From: Streptomyces venezuelae | GTDB lineage: Bacteria > Actinomycetota > Actinomycetes > Streptomycetales > Streptomycetaceae | Reading direction: 5' to 3' | NCBI RefSeq assembly: GCF_008642275.1 | Contig: NZ_CP029189.1 | Location: 5,686,001-5,750,000, forward strand | Length of the DNA: 64,000 bases | Part shown: in pieces, positions 33,504 through 42,882 of the stretch | Layout: each line of letters starts with the position of its first letter | Numbering within the stretch: position 1 is the stretch's first letter | Made by a program: the position numbers and the translations under genes | The notes under the pieces: generated by a model | Told to the model about the DNA's origin: nothing | The model's input: only the letters and a program-made list of their open reading frames with translations | The model's database searches: none

Positions 33504-33630
33504 CGGCCCGGCCGCAGCCGGTGCACCGGAGTTCCACGAGCGTGGCCTGGCGGGCTTTCGTACGTGTTTGAATGACTGTGATTGACGTGCAAATCGCCCT
33601 CACGGGGCGGTATGGAGGGGCGGAGACCCG

Positions 33631-36600
33631 ATGACGACGCCGACCACCGACCTGGCGGGGGTGGCGCAGCGGGCGGTACGCCGCCGCGCCGACGCGCAGG
33701 ACCACACCGCCGTACCCGAGATCAGCGATCTCGTCGAGGTCCGCGGGCAGCGCTGGGTCGTGGCCGACGTCGATCACGGCACGGGTTCCGCGGCGATCAG
33801 CGCGCCCGGCACCCTCGTCACGCTCAACAGCGTCGAGGACGGCCGCTACAACGACACCCTCTCCGTCATCTGGGAGATCGAGCCCGGCCGCCGCCGTCTG
33901 TTCGCCGGCTCCCTCCCCGAGGTCACCGCGGAGCGCTTCGACCCGCCGGAGCGCTTGGCCGCCTTCCTGGACGCCGTCCGGTGGTCCGCGGTCACCTCGG
34001 CCGACGTGCGTACCCTCCAGGCGCCCTTCCGTTCCGGTGTCGCCGTCGAGCCGTACCAGCTCGAACCCGTCTCCCGGGCCGTGGCCGCGCCCCGCGTGAA
34101 CCTGCTCCTCGCGGACGACGTCGGCCTCGGCAAGACCATCGAGGCGGGCCTGGTCGCGCTGGAGCTGATCCTCCGCAACCGCGCCCACAAGATCATGATC
34201 GTCTGTCCGGCCGGCCTCACCGTGAAGTGGCGCGACGAGATGGCCGAGAAGTTCGGCCTCGACTTCACGATCATCGACTCCGAGCGGGCCGCCGCGGTCC
34301 GGCGCACCCACGGCAGCGCCGCGAACCCCTTCAACATCCATCCGCGGTGCATCGTGAGCCTGCCCTGGCTGCGCGGCCCGAAGGCCCAGCGGCTGCTCGC
34401 CGAGGTGCTCCCCGCCCAGGACGCCGAAGCGGTCGTCCCCGGAAAGCGCGCCTTCGACCTGCTCATCCTCGACGAGGCCCACCACGTGGCGCCCTCCGCG
34501 CCCAAGCAGTACTACCCCGTCGACTCCCAGCAGACGAAGCTGATCCGCCGGCTCGCCCCGCACTTCGAGCACCGGCTGTTCCTGTCGGCGACCCCGCACA
34601 ACGGCTACCAGCAGTCGTACACGGCCCTCCTGGAGATCATCGACAACCAGCGCTTCGCACGCGGCGTCGAGCCGGACCCGCAGGCCGTCGAGGACACCGT
34701 CGTCCGCCGCCTCAAGACCGACATCCGCGACCCGGAGACCGGCGAGCGCCGTTTCCTGGAGCGGAGGACCACGTCGCTGTCCGTCGAGTACACCGAGGAC
34801 GAGCGCCGCATCCACGCCCTGCTCAAGGAGTACGCCCAGCTCCGCCGGGCCAAGCTCGGCACCCGCTTCAAGGGCGGCCGCAAGGCGGCCGACCTGGTCA
34901 CCCTGCTGCTCAAGAAGCGGCTGTTCTCCTCGCCCGACGCCTTCGCCCGCACCATCGAGGTCTACCTGGAGACGCTGCGGAGCAAGAAGCAGCAGGCGGC
35001 CGAGGAGGTCGAGGACTGGCAGGAGACCTTCTTCGACGACTACGCGGACTACGACGACGAGCCCCTCGCCGAGGCCGAGGACGACGCCATCGCCCGCGCC
35101 ACGACCCTCCAGCCCAGCACCGACGGCGACGAGTCGGTCCTGCTGGAGCAGATGCGCGACTGGGCCCAGCGCCACCAGGCGCAGGCCGACTCCAAGGCCC
35201 GCGAGCTGATCACCTACCTGAAGGCCAACTGCCTGGCCGAGGGCGGGCACTGGCTCAACGAGCGCGTCGTCGTCTTCACCGAGTACCGCGACACCCAGAT
35301 CTGGCTCCAGAACCTGCTGCGCGACCACGGACTCGGCGGCGACCGCGTCGCCCTCCTGCACGGCGGTCTGAACGCCGAGGACCGGGAGCAGCTCCGCCTG
35401 GCCTTCCAGGCCGAGCCCACCGAGAACCCGGTACGCATCCTGCTGGCCACCGACGCGGCCAGCGAGGGCATCGACCTCCAGCGGCACTGCCACCGGCTGG
35501 TCAACTACGACATCCCCTTCAACCCCAACAAGCTCGAACAGCGCATCGGCCGCATCGACCGCTACGGCCAGCTCACCGCCCCCGAGGTCGTGCACTTCGT
35601 CGGCAGCGGCTACGAGAAGAGCACCGACACCTACGAGGCCGACCTCGAATTCCTGGCCCGGGTGGCGGTGAAGGTCGCCCGCATGGAAGAGGACCTCGGC
35701 AAGGTCAACGCCGTCCTCGCCGACGCCGTGCAGCGCCGGATGACCGGCGACCTCGGCACCGACTTCGACGTGGAGCGCGCCGAGGTCTACGCCGGCCGCA
35801 AGGCCAGGCGGGGCGGCGGGAACGTCGCCGCCGAGCGCGACGCCCAGGCCCAGGCCCAGCGCCTGAGCGAGCAGGTCGCGGGCACGGTGGACTCCCTCGG
35901 CATCACCCCCGAACGGATCGCCCGCGTGGTCTCCACCGCGCTGCCGCTCGCCCGCCAGCAGGACATCCGGCCCGTCCTCGACGAAAAGGACGGCGCCGAC
36001 GGCTTGTACGAGGTCCCCACCCTCACCGGTTCCTGGGAGCGGGCCTCCCACGGCCTCGCCGACAAGCTGCGCCCCGAGATCCGGCGCCCGGTCACCTTCG
36101 AGGCGGCCAAGCTCAAGGACAGCCACGGCAAGGACCGGGACGACGTCGTCCTCGCCCACCTCGGGCACCCCCTCGTCGCCATGTCCACCCGGCTGCTGCG
36201 CGCCGCCGTGTGGAACAAGGAGCAGATCGACCTCGCCCGCGTCAGCGCAGTGATCAGCGACCACCCGGAGCTGGAGACGACCCTCGTCGGCGCCTTCGCC
36301 CGGTTCGTCCTCGTCGGCGCCGACGGCGTACGCCTGCACGAGGAGATCCTCCAGGCGGGCGGCTGGCTCCGCGAGGCGGAGGGTGCGGGCCAGCCCCGCT
36401 TCAGCCGCCTGGAGAAGATCACCACGGTCCGCGACATCCTCGACGACGCTTTCGCCGACCACGCCACCCAGGCCGCCCCGGTCCTGCGCGGCAAGCTCGC
36501 CGATGCCTGGCCGCACGTGAGCGAAGGCCTGGTCTCGGCCCTGGAATGGCGGGCCCGCAACCGGCAGACCGCACTGGAGACCCGTCTGGAGACCCGCCGC

Positions 36601-36891
36601 CGCGACGAGGCCGAGCGGATCACCGCCCAGATCGACCGCTTCCGCGAATCCCTGCGCCGGGCCATCGGAAACCCCGCGGAGCAGGAGGAGGAAGGGCAGC
36701 TGGAGCTGGCCTTCGACGAGGTCGAGCAGCAGCGCCGCGACCGGGAGAACTGGGAGCAGCGCCGGGACGCGCTGGAGAGCGAGAAGCAGCGCGAGCTCGC
36801 CGCCATCGCCGCCCGGTACGAGCGGCCCAAGGCCCTGCTGTTCCCCGTCGCCGTCGTCTTCGTCGTTCCCCGCCGGGAGGCCGTGAAGTGA
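33631..36891 (+). CDS. drmD: DISARM SNF2-type helicase DrmD
   Basis: The 1,086-residue Swi2/Snf2-type ATPase shows motif I DDVGLGKTIEAG (162-173), motif II DEAHH (281-285), LSATPHNG near 316, and helicase C motifs LLATDAASEGIDLQ and EQRIGRIDRYGQ. An acidic insert (DDYADYDDEPLAEAEDD) lies between the lobes and a Glu/Arg coiled-coil at the C-terminus (about 950-1070). A SNF2 helicase directly followed by a large adenine methyltransferase is the diagnostic start of class 1 DISARM, in which drmD is the class-specific helicase. ATG at 33631 is preceded by GGAG-like sequence. It overlaps drmMI by GTGA. Confidence 0.9.
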   Translation: MTTPTTDLAGVAQRAVRRRADAQDHTAVPEISDLVEVRGQRWVVADVDHGTGSAAISAPGTLVTLNSVEDGRYNDTLSVIWEIEPGRRRLFAGSLPEVTAERFDPPERLAAFLDAVRWSAVTSADVRTLQAPFRSGVAVEPYQLEPVSRAVAAPRVNLLLADDVGLGKTIEAGLVALELILRNRAHKIMIVCPAGLTVKWRDEMAEKFGLDFTIIDSERAAAVRRTHGSAANPFNIHPRCIVSLPWLRGPKAQRLLAEVLPAQDAEAVVPGKRAFDLLILDEAHHVAPSAPKQYYPVDSQQTKLIRRLAPHFEHRLFLSATPHNGYQQSYTALLEIIDNQRFARGVEPDPQAVEDTVVRRLKTDIRDPETGERRFLERRTTSLSVEYTEDERRIHALLKEYAQLRRAKLGTRFKGGRKAADLVTLLLKKRLFSSPDAFARTIEVYLETLRSKKQQAAEEVEDWQETFFDDYADYDDEPLAEAEDDAIARATTLQPSTDGDESVLLEQMRDWAQRHQAQADSKARELITYLKANCLAEGGHWLNERVVVFTEYRDTQIWLQNLLRDHGLGGDRVALLHGGLNAEDREQLRLAFQAEPTENPVRILLATDAASEGIDLQRHCHRLVNYDIPFNPNKLEQRIGRIDRYGQLTAPEVVHFVGSGYEKSTDTYEADLEFLARVAVKVARMEEDLGKVNAVLADAVQRRMTGDLGTDFDVERAEVYAGRKARRGGGNVAAERDAQAQAQRLSEQVAGTVDSLGITPERIARVVSTALPLARQQDIRPVLDEKDGADGLYEVPTLTGSWERASHGLADKLRPEIRRPVTFEAAKLKDSHGKDRDDVVLAHLGHPLVAMSTRLLRAAVWNKEQIDLARVSAVISDHPELETTLVGAFARFVLVGADGVRLHEEILQAGGWLREAEGAGQPRFSRLEKITTVRDILDDAFADHATQAAPVLRGKLADAWPHVSEGLVSALEWRARNRQTALETRLETRRRDEAERITAQIDRFRESLRRAIGNPAEQEEEGQLELAFDEVEQQRRDRENWEQRRDALESEKQRELAAIAARYERPKALLFPVAVVFVVPRREAVK

Positions 36892-39800
36892 GCACCACCC
36901 ACCGTACGAACACGGGCCGCGGCAAGACCTGGAGCGGAGCCCCCGCCCCCGACGGCCGGCAGGACCACCTGGACTGGCTCAGCCTGGTCGACGTGTCCGG
37001 CCCCTTCCTGACCCTGCCCGTCCTGCTCAAGACCTGGCCGCAGCTCGACTCGATCGACAAGCCGCTCCGGGCCCGGCTGCGCTACGAGCACGGCGTCTGG
37101 CAGTCGGATCCGGCGGCCGGGCAGGGGGCCTGGACGGACTTCGTCCTGAACGAGCTCCTGGGCTGGGGCGACGCGCTGCGCGAGGGCACGGAGTTCTCCG
37201 AGGCACTCGCCGTGGACGTCCCCGAGCACGACGAGCGCATCGTCCCCACCTTCGCCCTCCTCGAACCGGGCAGCACCGCCGAGGACACGGCCGGACTCGT
37301 CGCCGACTGCGCCATCCTCGGCATGACCGTCCCCGCGGGCCGCCACCCGTCCCAGCGCATCCCCGGATCGGCCTGGGCGGCGACCCCGGTCGACCGGATG
37401 GCGCACCTGTGCCGCCACCACGGCGTGGAGCTCGGCCTGGTGACGGACGGCCGCTGGTGGACCCTGGTGTGGGCTCCGCGCGGCGGTGTCACGACGTCGG
37501 CGCTCTTCGACACGGTCGCCTGGACCGAGCCGGTCGAACGGGTCGTCGTACGCGCCTTCCTTTCGCTGCTGAGCCGGCGCCGCTTCTTCGCCGTCGAGGA
37601 CGCGGAGATGCTGCTGCCGCTGCTGAAGGAGTCCCTGGACAGCCAGGAGGACGTCACCGACGCCCTCGGCGTGCAGGTCCGCCAGGCTGTGGAACTGCTG
37701 GTGGAGGCCATCGGCCGCGCCGACGTCACCGAGCGCGCGCGGGGCGGCAACGGCCTGGCCGACGTACCGGCCCAGGACGTCTATCGCGGTGCCGTCGCCG
37801 TCATGATGCGGGTCGTCTTCCTGCTCTTCGCGGAGGAACGCGGGCTGCTGCCGAGCGACAACGAGCTGTACGTACAGGCGTATTCGGCCGGCCGGCTGTG
37901 CCAGGAGCTGGAGGACCGGGCGCGGGAGACGACCGAGGACGACCTGGAACAGACCGGGGTGGGCTGGCACCGGCTCATCGCGCTGTTCAACGCGGTATAC
38001 GGGGGAGTGGACCACCCGGCGCTGCGGATGCACGCGTACGACGGCTCGATCTTCGACCCGAACTCCTTCCCCTGGCTGGAGGGCCGCGGCACGGCGGACG
38101 GCGACCCGACGGACCCGCTGCCCATCGACGACCGGACCGTCCTGCACATGCTCCAGTCGGTGCAGCACGTCTGGATCGGCACGGGCAAGAAGCGGGAGCG
38201 GCGCCGGCTGACCTTCCGCACGCTGGACGTCGAGCAGATCGGCTACGTGTACGAGGGCCTCCTCTCGTACCAGGGCCGCCGCGCCGAGGACACCATCGTC
38301 GGCCTCGTCGGTAAGGCGGGCCTGGAGGCGGAGGTGCTGCTGACCCGGCTGGAGTCCCTCTCGCGTGCGGAGGGCGACGGGCTGAGCGCCGCGCTGGCGG
38401 AGGAGTACAACAAGACGACGGGGCTCGGCAGCGCCGCCAAGGTGACGAAGCTGCTGGAGCCACTGGCGGATGTGGACCGGGCGGCGGCGCGGAGCAAGCT
38501 CCTGGCCGCGACGGGCAGCGACGCCGAACTGACGGAGCGGCTGCTGCCGTTCTACCGGCTGATCCGGCGCGATCTGCGGGACCTGCCGGTGGTGATCGGC
38601 GCGGGCGGGCTGTACGTGACGGAGTCCTCGCTCCGGAAGAACACCGGTACGCACTACACCCCGAAGTCCCTTGCGCAGCAGGTGGCTGACGGCGCGCTGG
38701 AGCCGCTGGTCTACGAGTACGGCCCGCTCCAGACGGCGGACCGCACCCAGTGGCGGCCGAAGTCCTCGACGGACATTCTGAAGCTGAAGGTCGCGGACAT
38801 CGCGATGGGCTCGGCGGCGTTCCTGGTGGCGGCCTGCCGATACCTGGCGGGCGCGCTGGTGGAGGCGTGGAGCCGCGAGGGCGACGCGCGGGCGGTGGCC
38901 TACCTGGAGGCGGCGGACTCCCTGTCGACGTCGGCGGTGGAGGCCGAGGCCGAGCCGGTGATGGTGGAGGCGCGTCGGCAGATCATCGAGCACTGCCTGT
39001 ACGGCGTGGACATCAACCCGATGGCCGTAGAGATGGCGAAGCTGTCCCTGTGGCTGGTCTCGATGGACCGGGATCGGCCGTTCACCTTCCTGGACGACAG
39101 GCTGGTGGCGGGTGACTCGCTGCTGGGCATCACGTCGGTGGAGCAGCTGGAGGCCATGCACCTGGATCCAGTGCGGGGCCGCCGCATTCACGGCGACGGC
39201 ATCGACTTCACGGGTGGCGTGCGGCGGGTCATCGCGGAGGTCGCGGAGGAGCGCCGCAAGCTGGCCGGCATCCCGGGCACGGGCCTGGAGGAGCTGGAGC
39301 GGAAGCGCGCCATGCTGGCGTCGGTGCGGGAGAAGACCCGCCAGGCGAGCGTCTTCGCGGACCTGGTGGTGGGCGCGGCACTGGCCGGTGCCGGGCGAGC
39401 CGAGAAGGACCAGGACCAGCTGTCGTTCGCGGCGGTGACGGCGGCGCACGCGGTGTCCGACGCGGGAGATGACGAGGCGCTGGCAACTGCCGAGCTGCGG
39501 CGGGCGGAGACGCTGGCGCGGGAGTGGCTGGCCACCGGCAAGCCGGCGGGAGCGTTCGAGCGCGAGCCGGTGCATCTGCCGCTGGTGTTCCCGGAGGTCT
39601 GGGACGAGCGAGGTGGTTTTGATGCGGTGGTCGGGAACCCGCCTTTCCTTGGCGGAAAGAAGGTCACAGGGTCCCTTGGGGTCGGTTATCGGGAGTACCT
39701 TGTAGAGGTTGCAGGGAGGGGGGCTAGAGGTAATGCTGACCTGGTAGCGTACTTTCTTTTGCGTGCGCATGATTTGCTGAATGCGGGCGGAGAGGTGGGT

Positions 39801-41105
39801 TTGATTGCCACCAATACATTGGCGCAGGGAGATTCGCGGGAAGTTGGTCTCGACCGATTGATTGCCGAGCAGGTGGAGATTCGGCAATCCGTGAAAAGCG
39901 CTCCGTGGCCCTCGCGGAGTGCCGCGCTGGAGTACTGTGCGGTTTGGGCTACCCGGGCAACAATGGGGAATGTGCCGAGACTGGCAGACAATGTGCCGGT
40001 GTGGAAGATTAATGCGTCGCTCGATGGGGCGTCGCGGGTGTCAGGTGCGGCGGAGAGGCTAGCCGAGAATCAAGGGATATCCTTCATTGGATCGTATGTC
40101 CTAGGTTTGGGCTTTACGGTGGGGATTGACGTCGCATCGCAGTTGATCAAAAAGGATGATCGTTATCGGGCGGTGCTTTTTCCTTACCTAAGTGGGCAGG
40201 ATCTTAATTCCCGTCCGGATTGCTCAGCGAGTCGATGGGTTGTCAACTTCCACGACTGGAGCGAGGAGAGATCGCGGCAATATTCTGACGTCTTTGAGAT
40301 TGTTGAGAGAGATGTGAAGGCGGAGAGGCAGAGGAGGAAGCCTGACGGCTCCTATGCCTTGCGGAGTCCTCTTCCTCAGCGATATTGGCATTTTGCGGAT
40401 AAGCGGCCGGCCCTCGTAAAGGCAATCTCTGGGTTGCGGAATGTTCTGGCGATTACGCTGCATACGAAAACTGTCATGCCGTCGTTGGTTCGGGCGGATC
40501 AGGTGTTCTCTCACGGCCTGGCCGTGTTTGCTTCCGATGATTTGGCGATGCTGGCTATTCTGAGTAGCGCTCCGCACTATTGGTGGGCCATAGAGCGTTC
40601 ATCGACCCTGGAGACTCGAATCAGATACACGCCCTCCGATGTGTTTGAAACATTTCCGCGGCCGCGATCGAGTGTCGGACTCGAGAGAGTAGGATCCCTC
40701 CTCCACTTCCGTCGGCAGGAAGTAATGTTGCAGCGAGGTGGCCTTACTGCTACATACAATCTGGTGCACGATAATGCGTGCGAAGACATGGACATCGCTG
40801 AGCTTCGCGAGATTCATAGTGCTGTCGATGAGGAGGTTGTCCGCGCCTACGGCTGGGACGACCTCTTGAGTCAGCCGGGTGGGCTCGACCACGGGTTTCA
40901 TGACACCCGGCAGGGGACTCGCTACACCGTCGGACCGGTCGTCCGGCAGGAGATTCTTGACCGGCTGCTCGAAGAGAACCAGCGGCGTTATGCGGCCGAA
41001 GTCGCTGCCGGGCTGCATGACAAGAAGGGCGCCAAGAAGAAGGCGGCGGCCCCTGCTCAGCGGAAGTCGAAGCCTCCGGAGGAGGAGCCGCCGAGCCTGT
41101 TCTGA
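36888..41105 (+). CDS. drmMI: DISARM adenine-specific DNA methyltransferase DrmMI
   Basis: The 1,405-residue protein has a large N-terminal region (1-600) including LFAEERGLLPS. The SAM-binding motif DIAMGSAAF is at 637-645, YGVDINPMAVEMAKLSLWL near 704, and the catalytic NPPF at 917-920, placing it among N6-adenine methyltransferases. In class 1 DISARM this enzyme marks host DNA so that the helicase-based block spares it. GTG at 36888 overlaps the drmD stop. The part after NPPF (about 39.6-40.85 kb), expected to hold target recognition, is far lower in G+C and uses many T/A-ending codons, suggesting domain exchange. A basic C-terminus (KKGAKKKAAAP) ends the protein. Confidence 0.9.
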   Translation: MSTTHRTNTGRGKTWSGAPAPDGRQDHLDWLSLVDVSGPFLTLPVLLKTWPQLDSIDKPLRARLRYEHGVWQSDPAAGQGAWTDFVLNELLGWGDALREGTEFSEALAVDVPEHDERIVPTFALLEPGSTAEDTAGLVADCAILGMTVPAGRHPSQRIPGSAWAATPVDRMAHLCRHHGVELGLVTDGRWWTLVWAPRGGVTTSALFDTVAWTEPVERVVVRAFLSLLSRRRFFAVEDAEMLLPLLKESLDSQEDVTDALGVQVRQAVELLVEAIGRADVTERARGGNGLADVPAQDVYRGAVAVMMRVVFLLFAEERGLLPSDNELYVQAYSAGRLCQELEDRARETTEDDLEQTGVGWHRLIALFNAVYGGVDHPALRMHAYDGSIFDPNSFPWLEGRGTADGDPTDPLPIDDRTVLHMLQSVQHVWIGTGKKRERRRLTFRTLDVEQIGYVYEGLLSYQGRRAEDTIVGLVGKAGLEAEVLLTRLESLSRAEGDGLSAALAEEYNKTTGLGSAAKVTKLLEPLADVDRAAARSKLLAATGSDAELTERLLPFYRLIRRDLRDLPVVIGAGGLYVTESSLRKNTGTHYTPKSLAQQVADGALEPLVYEYGPLQTADRTQWRPKSSTDILKLKVADIAMGSAAFLVAACRYLAGALVEAWSREGDARAVAYLEAADSLSTSAVEAEAEPVMVEARRQIIEHCLYGVDINPMAVEMAKLSLWLVSMDRDRPFTFLDDRLVAGDSLLGITSVEQLEAMHLDPVRGRRIHGDGIDFTGGVRRVIAEVAEERRKLAGIPGTGLEELERKRAMLASVREKTRQASVFADLVVGAALAGAGRAEKDQDQLSFAAVTAAHAVSDAGDDEALATAELRRAETLAREWLATGKPAGAFEREPVHLPLVFPEVWDERGGFDAVVGNPPFLGGKKVTGSLGVGYREYLVEVAGRGARGNADLVAYFLLRAHDLLNAGGEVGLIATNTLAQGDSREVGLDRLIAEQVEIRQSVKSAPWPSRSAALEYCAVWATRATMGNVPRLADNVPVWKINASLDGASRVSGAAERLAENQGISFIGSYVLGLGFTVGIDVASQLIKKDDRYRAVLFPYLSGQDLNSRPDCSASRWVVNFHDWSEERSRQYSDVFEIVERDVKAERQRRKPDGSYALRSPLPQRYWHFADKRPALVKAISGLRNVLAITLHTKTVMPSLVRADQVFSHGLAVFASDDLAMLAILSSAPHYWWAIERSSTLETRIRYTPSDVFETFPRPRSSVGLERVGSLLHFRRQEVMLQRGGLTATYNLVHDNACEDMDIAELREIHSAVDEEVVRAYGWDDLLSQPGGLDHGFHDTRQGTRYTVGPVVRQEILDRLLEENQRRYAAEVAAGLHDKKGAKKKAAAPAQRKSKPPEEEPPSLF
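39610..40850 (+). other. Compositionally foreign tract within drmMI
   Basis: From just before NPPF to near the C-terminus the codons switch to forms rare elsewhere in the window (TTT, CTT, GAT, AAT, TAT, ATT, AGA, GTT, CTA, TTG). On both sides the usual G/C-ending codons dominate. The reading frame stays intact, so this is a functional mosaic, not decay. The boundaries are estimated by eye. Confidence 0.8.
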
Positions 41106-41133
41106 GAACGGCGGCGGGGGAGCGGTGGGCCGG

Positions 41134-41364
41134 TCAGCGCCAGTGGCGTACCGGTCCGCCGCCGGCGTTCCGGTCACGGGCCACCTTTACCGCGACCCAC
41201 GGGCCCAGAACGAAGACGTTCCCGTCCTCGAACTCCAGCCGTTTCCGCCGCCCCCGCAACTCCCTTACATCCCGCACCCGGTGCGGGATGCCGCCCACGG
41301 CGATCACATCACCTCGCCGCACCCCATCGGGCATGACCTCCAGGGTCTGCATCACGCGCTGCAT
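41134..41364 (-). CDS. Small conserved hypothetical protein, 76 residues
   Basis: ATG at 41364 follows TAGGAGGG at ideal distance. The 76 residues contain RRGDVIAVGGIPHRVRDVRE and GRRKRLEFEDGNVFVLGP, a compact beta-rich sequence that looks like a small barrel (SH3-like or KOW-like), with a basic C-terminus. I recall similar short proteins beside XRE/DUF397 pairs in Streptomyces, but cannot name a function. It is third in a run of three small minus-strand genes divergent from the XRE regulator. Confidence 0.7.
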   Translation of the reverse strand: MQRVMQTLEVMPDGVRRGDVIAVGGIPHRVRDVRELRGRRKRLEFEDGNVFVLGPWVAVKVARDRNAGGGPVRHWR

Positions 41365-41375
41365 ATCCGGCCCTC

Positions 41376-41516
41376 CTAACGCCGAGGTGCAAGACTTCGC
41401 TTGTTGGCCTCTCGGACTTTGGCCAGCAGCGCCTCATGGCAGGCGACGCCAACAGCCGCGTCTTCGGACGGTTCGGTCTGCTCCTCCGGCTCGGGCGCCG
41501 TTGACTCCTCGGTCAC
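41376..41516 (-). CDS. Very small protein, 46 residues
   Basis: GTG at 41516 overlaps the stop of the preceding small gene (GTGA), which makes a real coupled gene plausible. The product is an acidic Pro/Glu stretch (STAPEPEEQTEPSEDA) followed by a helical segment (CHEALLAKVREANKRSL) with a basic end. The family is not recognised. It could be a small partner or an antitoxin-like peptide for the 75-residue protein encoded just upstream. Confidence 0.55.
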   Translation of the reverse strand: MTEESTAPEPEEQTEPSEDAAVGVACHEALLAKVREANKRSLAPRR

Positions 41517-41740
41517 TGGACGCTCTTCCTCAGAGCCGCCGCCAACTTCCACGCCACATCGGCACGGCAGCAGCCGAGTTCCACCAGCGGCGACAGATAG
41601 TCGCTCGTCAGGGACACCAGATCGACCCCGAGCGACGGCAGCACCACATCCACCCCCGCCAGCGCCTCGCGCAACTCGTCCCGTGCCGCCTCTGCCTCCC
41701 GCGTCTTCTCCGCCGAGCGCCCGCTCTTGCCCGCGTCCAT
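41513..41740 (-). CDS. Small conserved hypothetical protein, 75 residues
   Basis: ATG at 41740 follows AAGGAGG. After a charged, helical N-terminus (KTREAEAARDELREALAG) comes a conserved-looking hydrophobic core, VDVVLPSLGVDLVSL, and PLVELGCCRADVAWKLAAAL. The double cysteine is notable. I see no known domain. It is first in a run of three minus-strand small genes divergent from the XRE/DUF397 pair, the layout of WhiJ-like regulatory clusters in Streptomyces. Confidence 0.7.
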   Translation of the reverse strand: MDAGKSGRSAEKTREAEAARDELREALAGVDVVLPSLGVDLVSLTSDYLSPLVELGCCRADVAWKLAAALRKSVQ

Positions 41741-41854
41741 GTCTGCTTGCCTCCTTGCCGATCACTGTCTTTCAGCGATGAGCATGGAGGCGTAGCGCTA
41801 CGCTCACCAGGGGTAACGGTTTTCGGAGCATCGGAACGAAAACAGGAGTCGTCA

Positions 41855-42682
41855 GTGCCCGCACCGAAAGAACTCGACCCGAGCGCCTCCCTCGCCGCGC
41901 TCTACGGTGCGAAGCTGCGCAAGCTGCGCATCCGCGCCGGGCTCACGCAGCGGCAGCTCGGCGACAAGGTTCCGATCGCTCACAGCAGGATCGCCCAGTT
42001 CGAGCTGGGTAACGACACCCCTCCCGAGGACGTCAACGTCAAGTTGGACGGGTTACTCAATGCCGACGGCGACCTGGTCGATCTCTGGGGGCACATCAAG
42101 CGGACGCCGTACCCCGACTGGGCGCAGAAGTTCATGGCCTATGAGGCGAGGGCGAGCGCCATGCACAAGTACATGGCCCACAGCGTGCCTGGTCTCCTTC
42201 AGACCGAGGCCTATGCCCGCGAACTGCTCAGGCTTGGCCTGCCTTGGTGTACAGGTGCCGAGGTGGAGGAGAAGGTGGCTGCGCGGATGGAACGGCAAGC
42301 GCTCCTTCAGCGCAAGCAGCCGCCTTTGCTCTGGGTAGTGCTCGATGAAGCGGTGATCCGTCGGCCAGTTGGCGGGGGACCAGTCATGAGGGAGCAGTTG
42401 GCCAGAGTTGCCGAGGCTGCGTTGACTCCGCGTATCGAGATCCAGGTGCTGCCATTCGGTGCGGGCGGTCACTCGGCCATGGGAGGTTCTCTCACTGTAC
42501 TGTCGTTCGAGAACGGGCCTGACGTGGCCTATCTGGAAGCCGGTCACTCCGGTGAACTGGTGGAGGACAGGGCCATGGTGGCGCAGCACTCGTATCGTTA
42601 CGATCTTGTGCATGCCCAGGGTCTGTCCCCCGAGGCGTCAACCGCTTTGATCCGGAAGGCGATGAAGGAGTTCGCATCATGA
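41855..42682 (+). CDS. XRE-family regulator with DUF5753 (WhiJ/Scr1-like)
   Basis: The 275-residue protein has an N-terminal helix-turn-helix (about 10-65: KLRKLRIRAGLTQRQLGDKV, then PIAHSRIAQFELGND). A DUF5753 domain (about 90-270) follows, with SVPGLLQTEAYARELL and IEIQVLPFGAGGHSAMGG as markers. Such regulators are abundant in Streptomyces and usually sit next to a DUF397 protein; WhiJ controls development through such a pair. GTG at 41855 follows AGGAG. Its stop overlaps the DUF397 start (ATGA). Inside the DISARM locus it is more likely a passenger module or a local regulator than a core component. Confidence 0.9.
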   Translation: MPAPKELDPSASLAALYGAKLRKLRIRAGLTQRQLGDKVPIAHSRIAQFELGNDTPPEDVNVKLDGLLNADGDLVDLWGHIKRTPYPDWAQKFMAYEARASAMHKYMAHSVPGLLQTEAYARELLRLGLPWCTGAEVEEKVAARMERQALLQRKQPPLLWVVLDEAVIRRPVGGGPVMREQLARVAEAALTPRIEIQVLPFGAGGHSAMGGSLTVLSFENGPDVAYLEAGHSGELVEDRAMVAQHSYRYDLVHAQGLSPEASTALIRKAMKEFAS

Positions 42683-42882
42683 GTGCCGCAGGGATAGACA
42701 CGTCGATCCTGTCTTGGCGCAAGAGCACCTACAGCGATGGCGGCGGCGGTGACTGCGTGGAGGTCGCCGACTGCGTCCCCGGCGTCGTCCCCGTTCGGGA
42801 CAGCAAGGCGCCCGCCGGGCCCGTGATCCTCGTCGGGGACGTGGCCTGGAGTGCCTTCGTGCGGCACGTCCGAGAGGTGTAG
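42679..42882 (+). CDS. DUF397 protein
   Basis: The 67-residue protein carries the DUF397 core: SILSWRKSTYSDGGGGDCVE, then VRDSKAP and WSAFVRHVRE. It is translationally coupled to the XRE regulator by ATGA overlap. In Streptomyces these small proteins modulate the DNA binding of the linked regulator and behave like the partner half of a toxin-antitoxin-like pair. It is of normal length with all conserved residues present. Confidence 0.9.
   Translation: MSAAGIDTSILSWRKSTYSDGGGGDCVEVADCVPGVVPVRDSKAPAGPVILVGDVAWSAFVRHVREV

Noticed and set aside
33582..36887. A 2,507-residue plus-strand frame reading through drmD into drmMI as one fusion
   Set aside because: The first 1,102 codons lie in a different frame from DrmD, which has all SNF2 motifs. 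The GTGA overlap at 36888 is a standard coupled start.
35787..39887. A 1,366-residue minus-strand frame across drmD/drmMI
   Set aside because: It is Arg/Leu/Gln/His-rich antisense sequence without motifs and conflicts with two well-supported genes.
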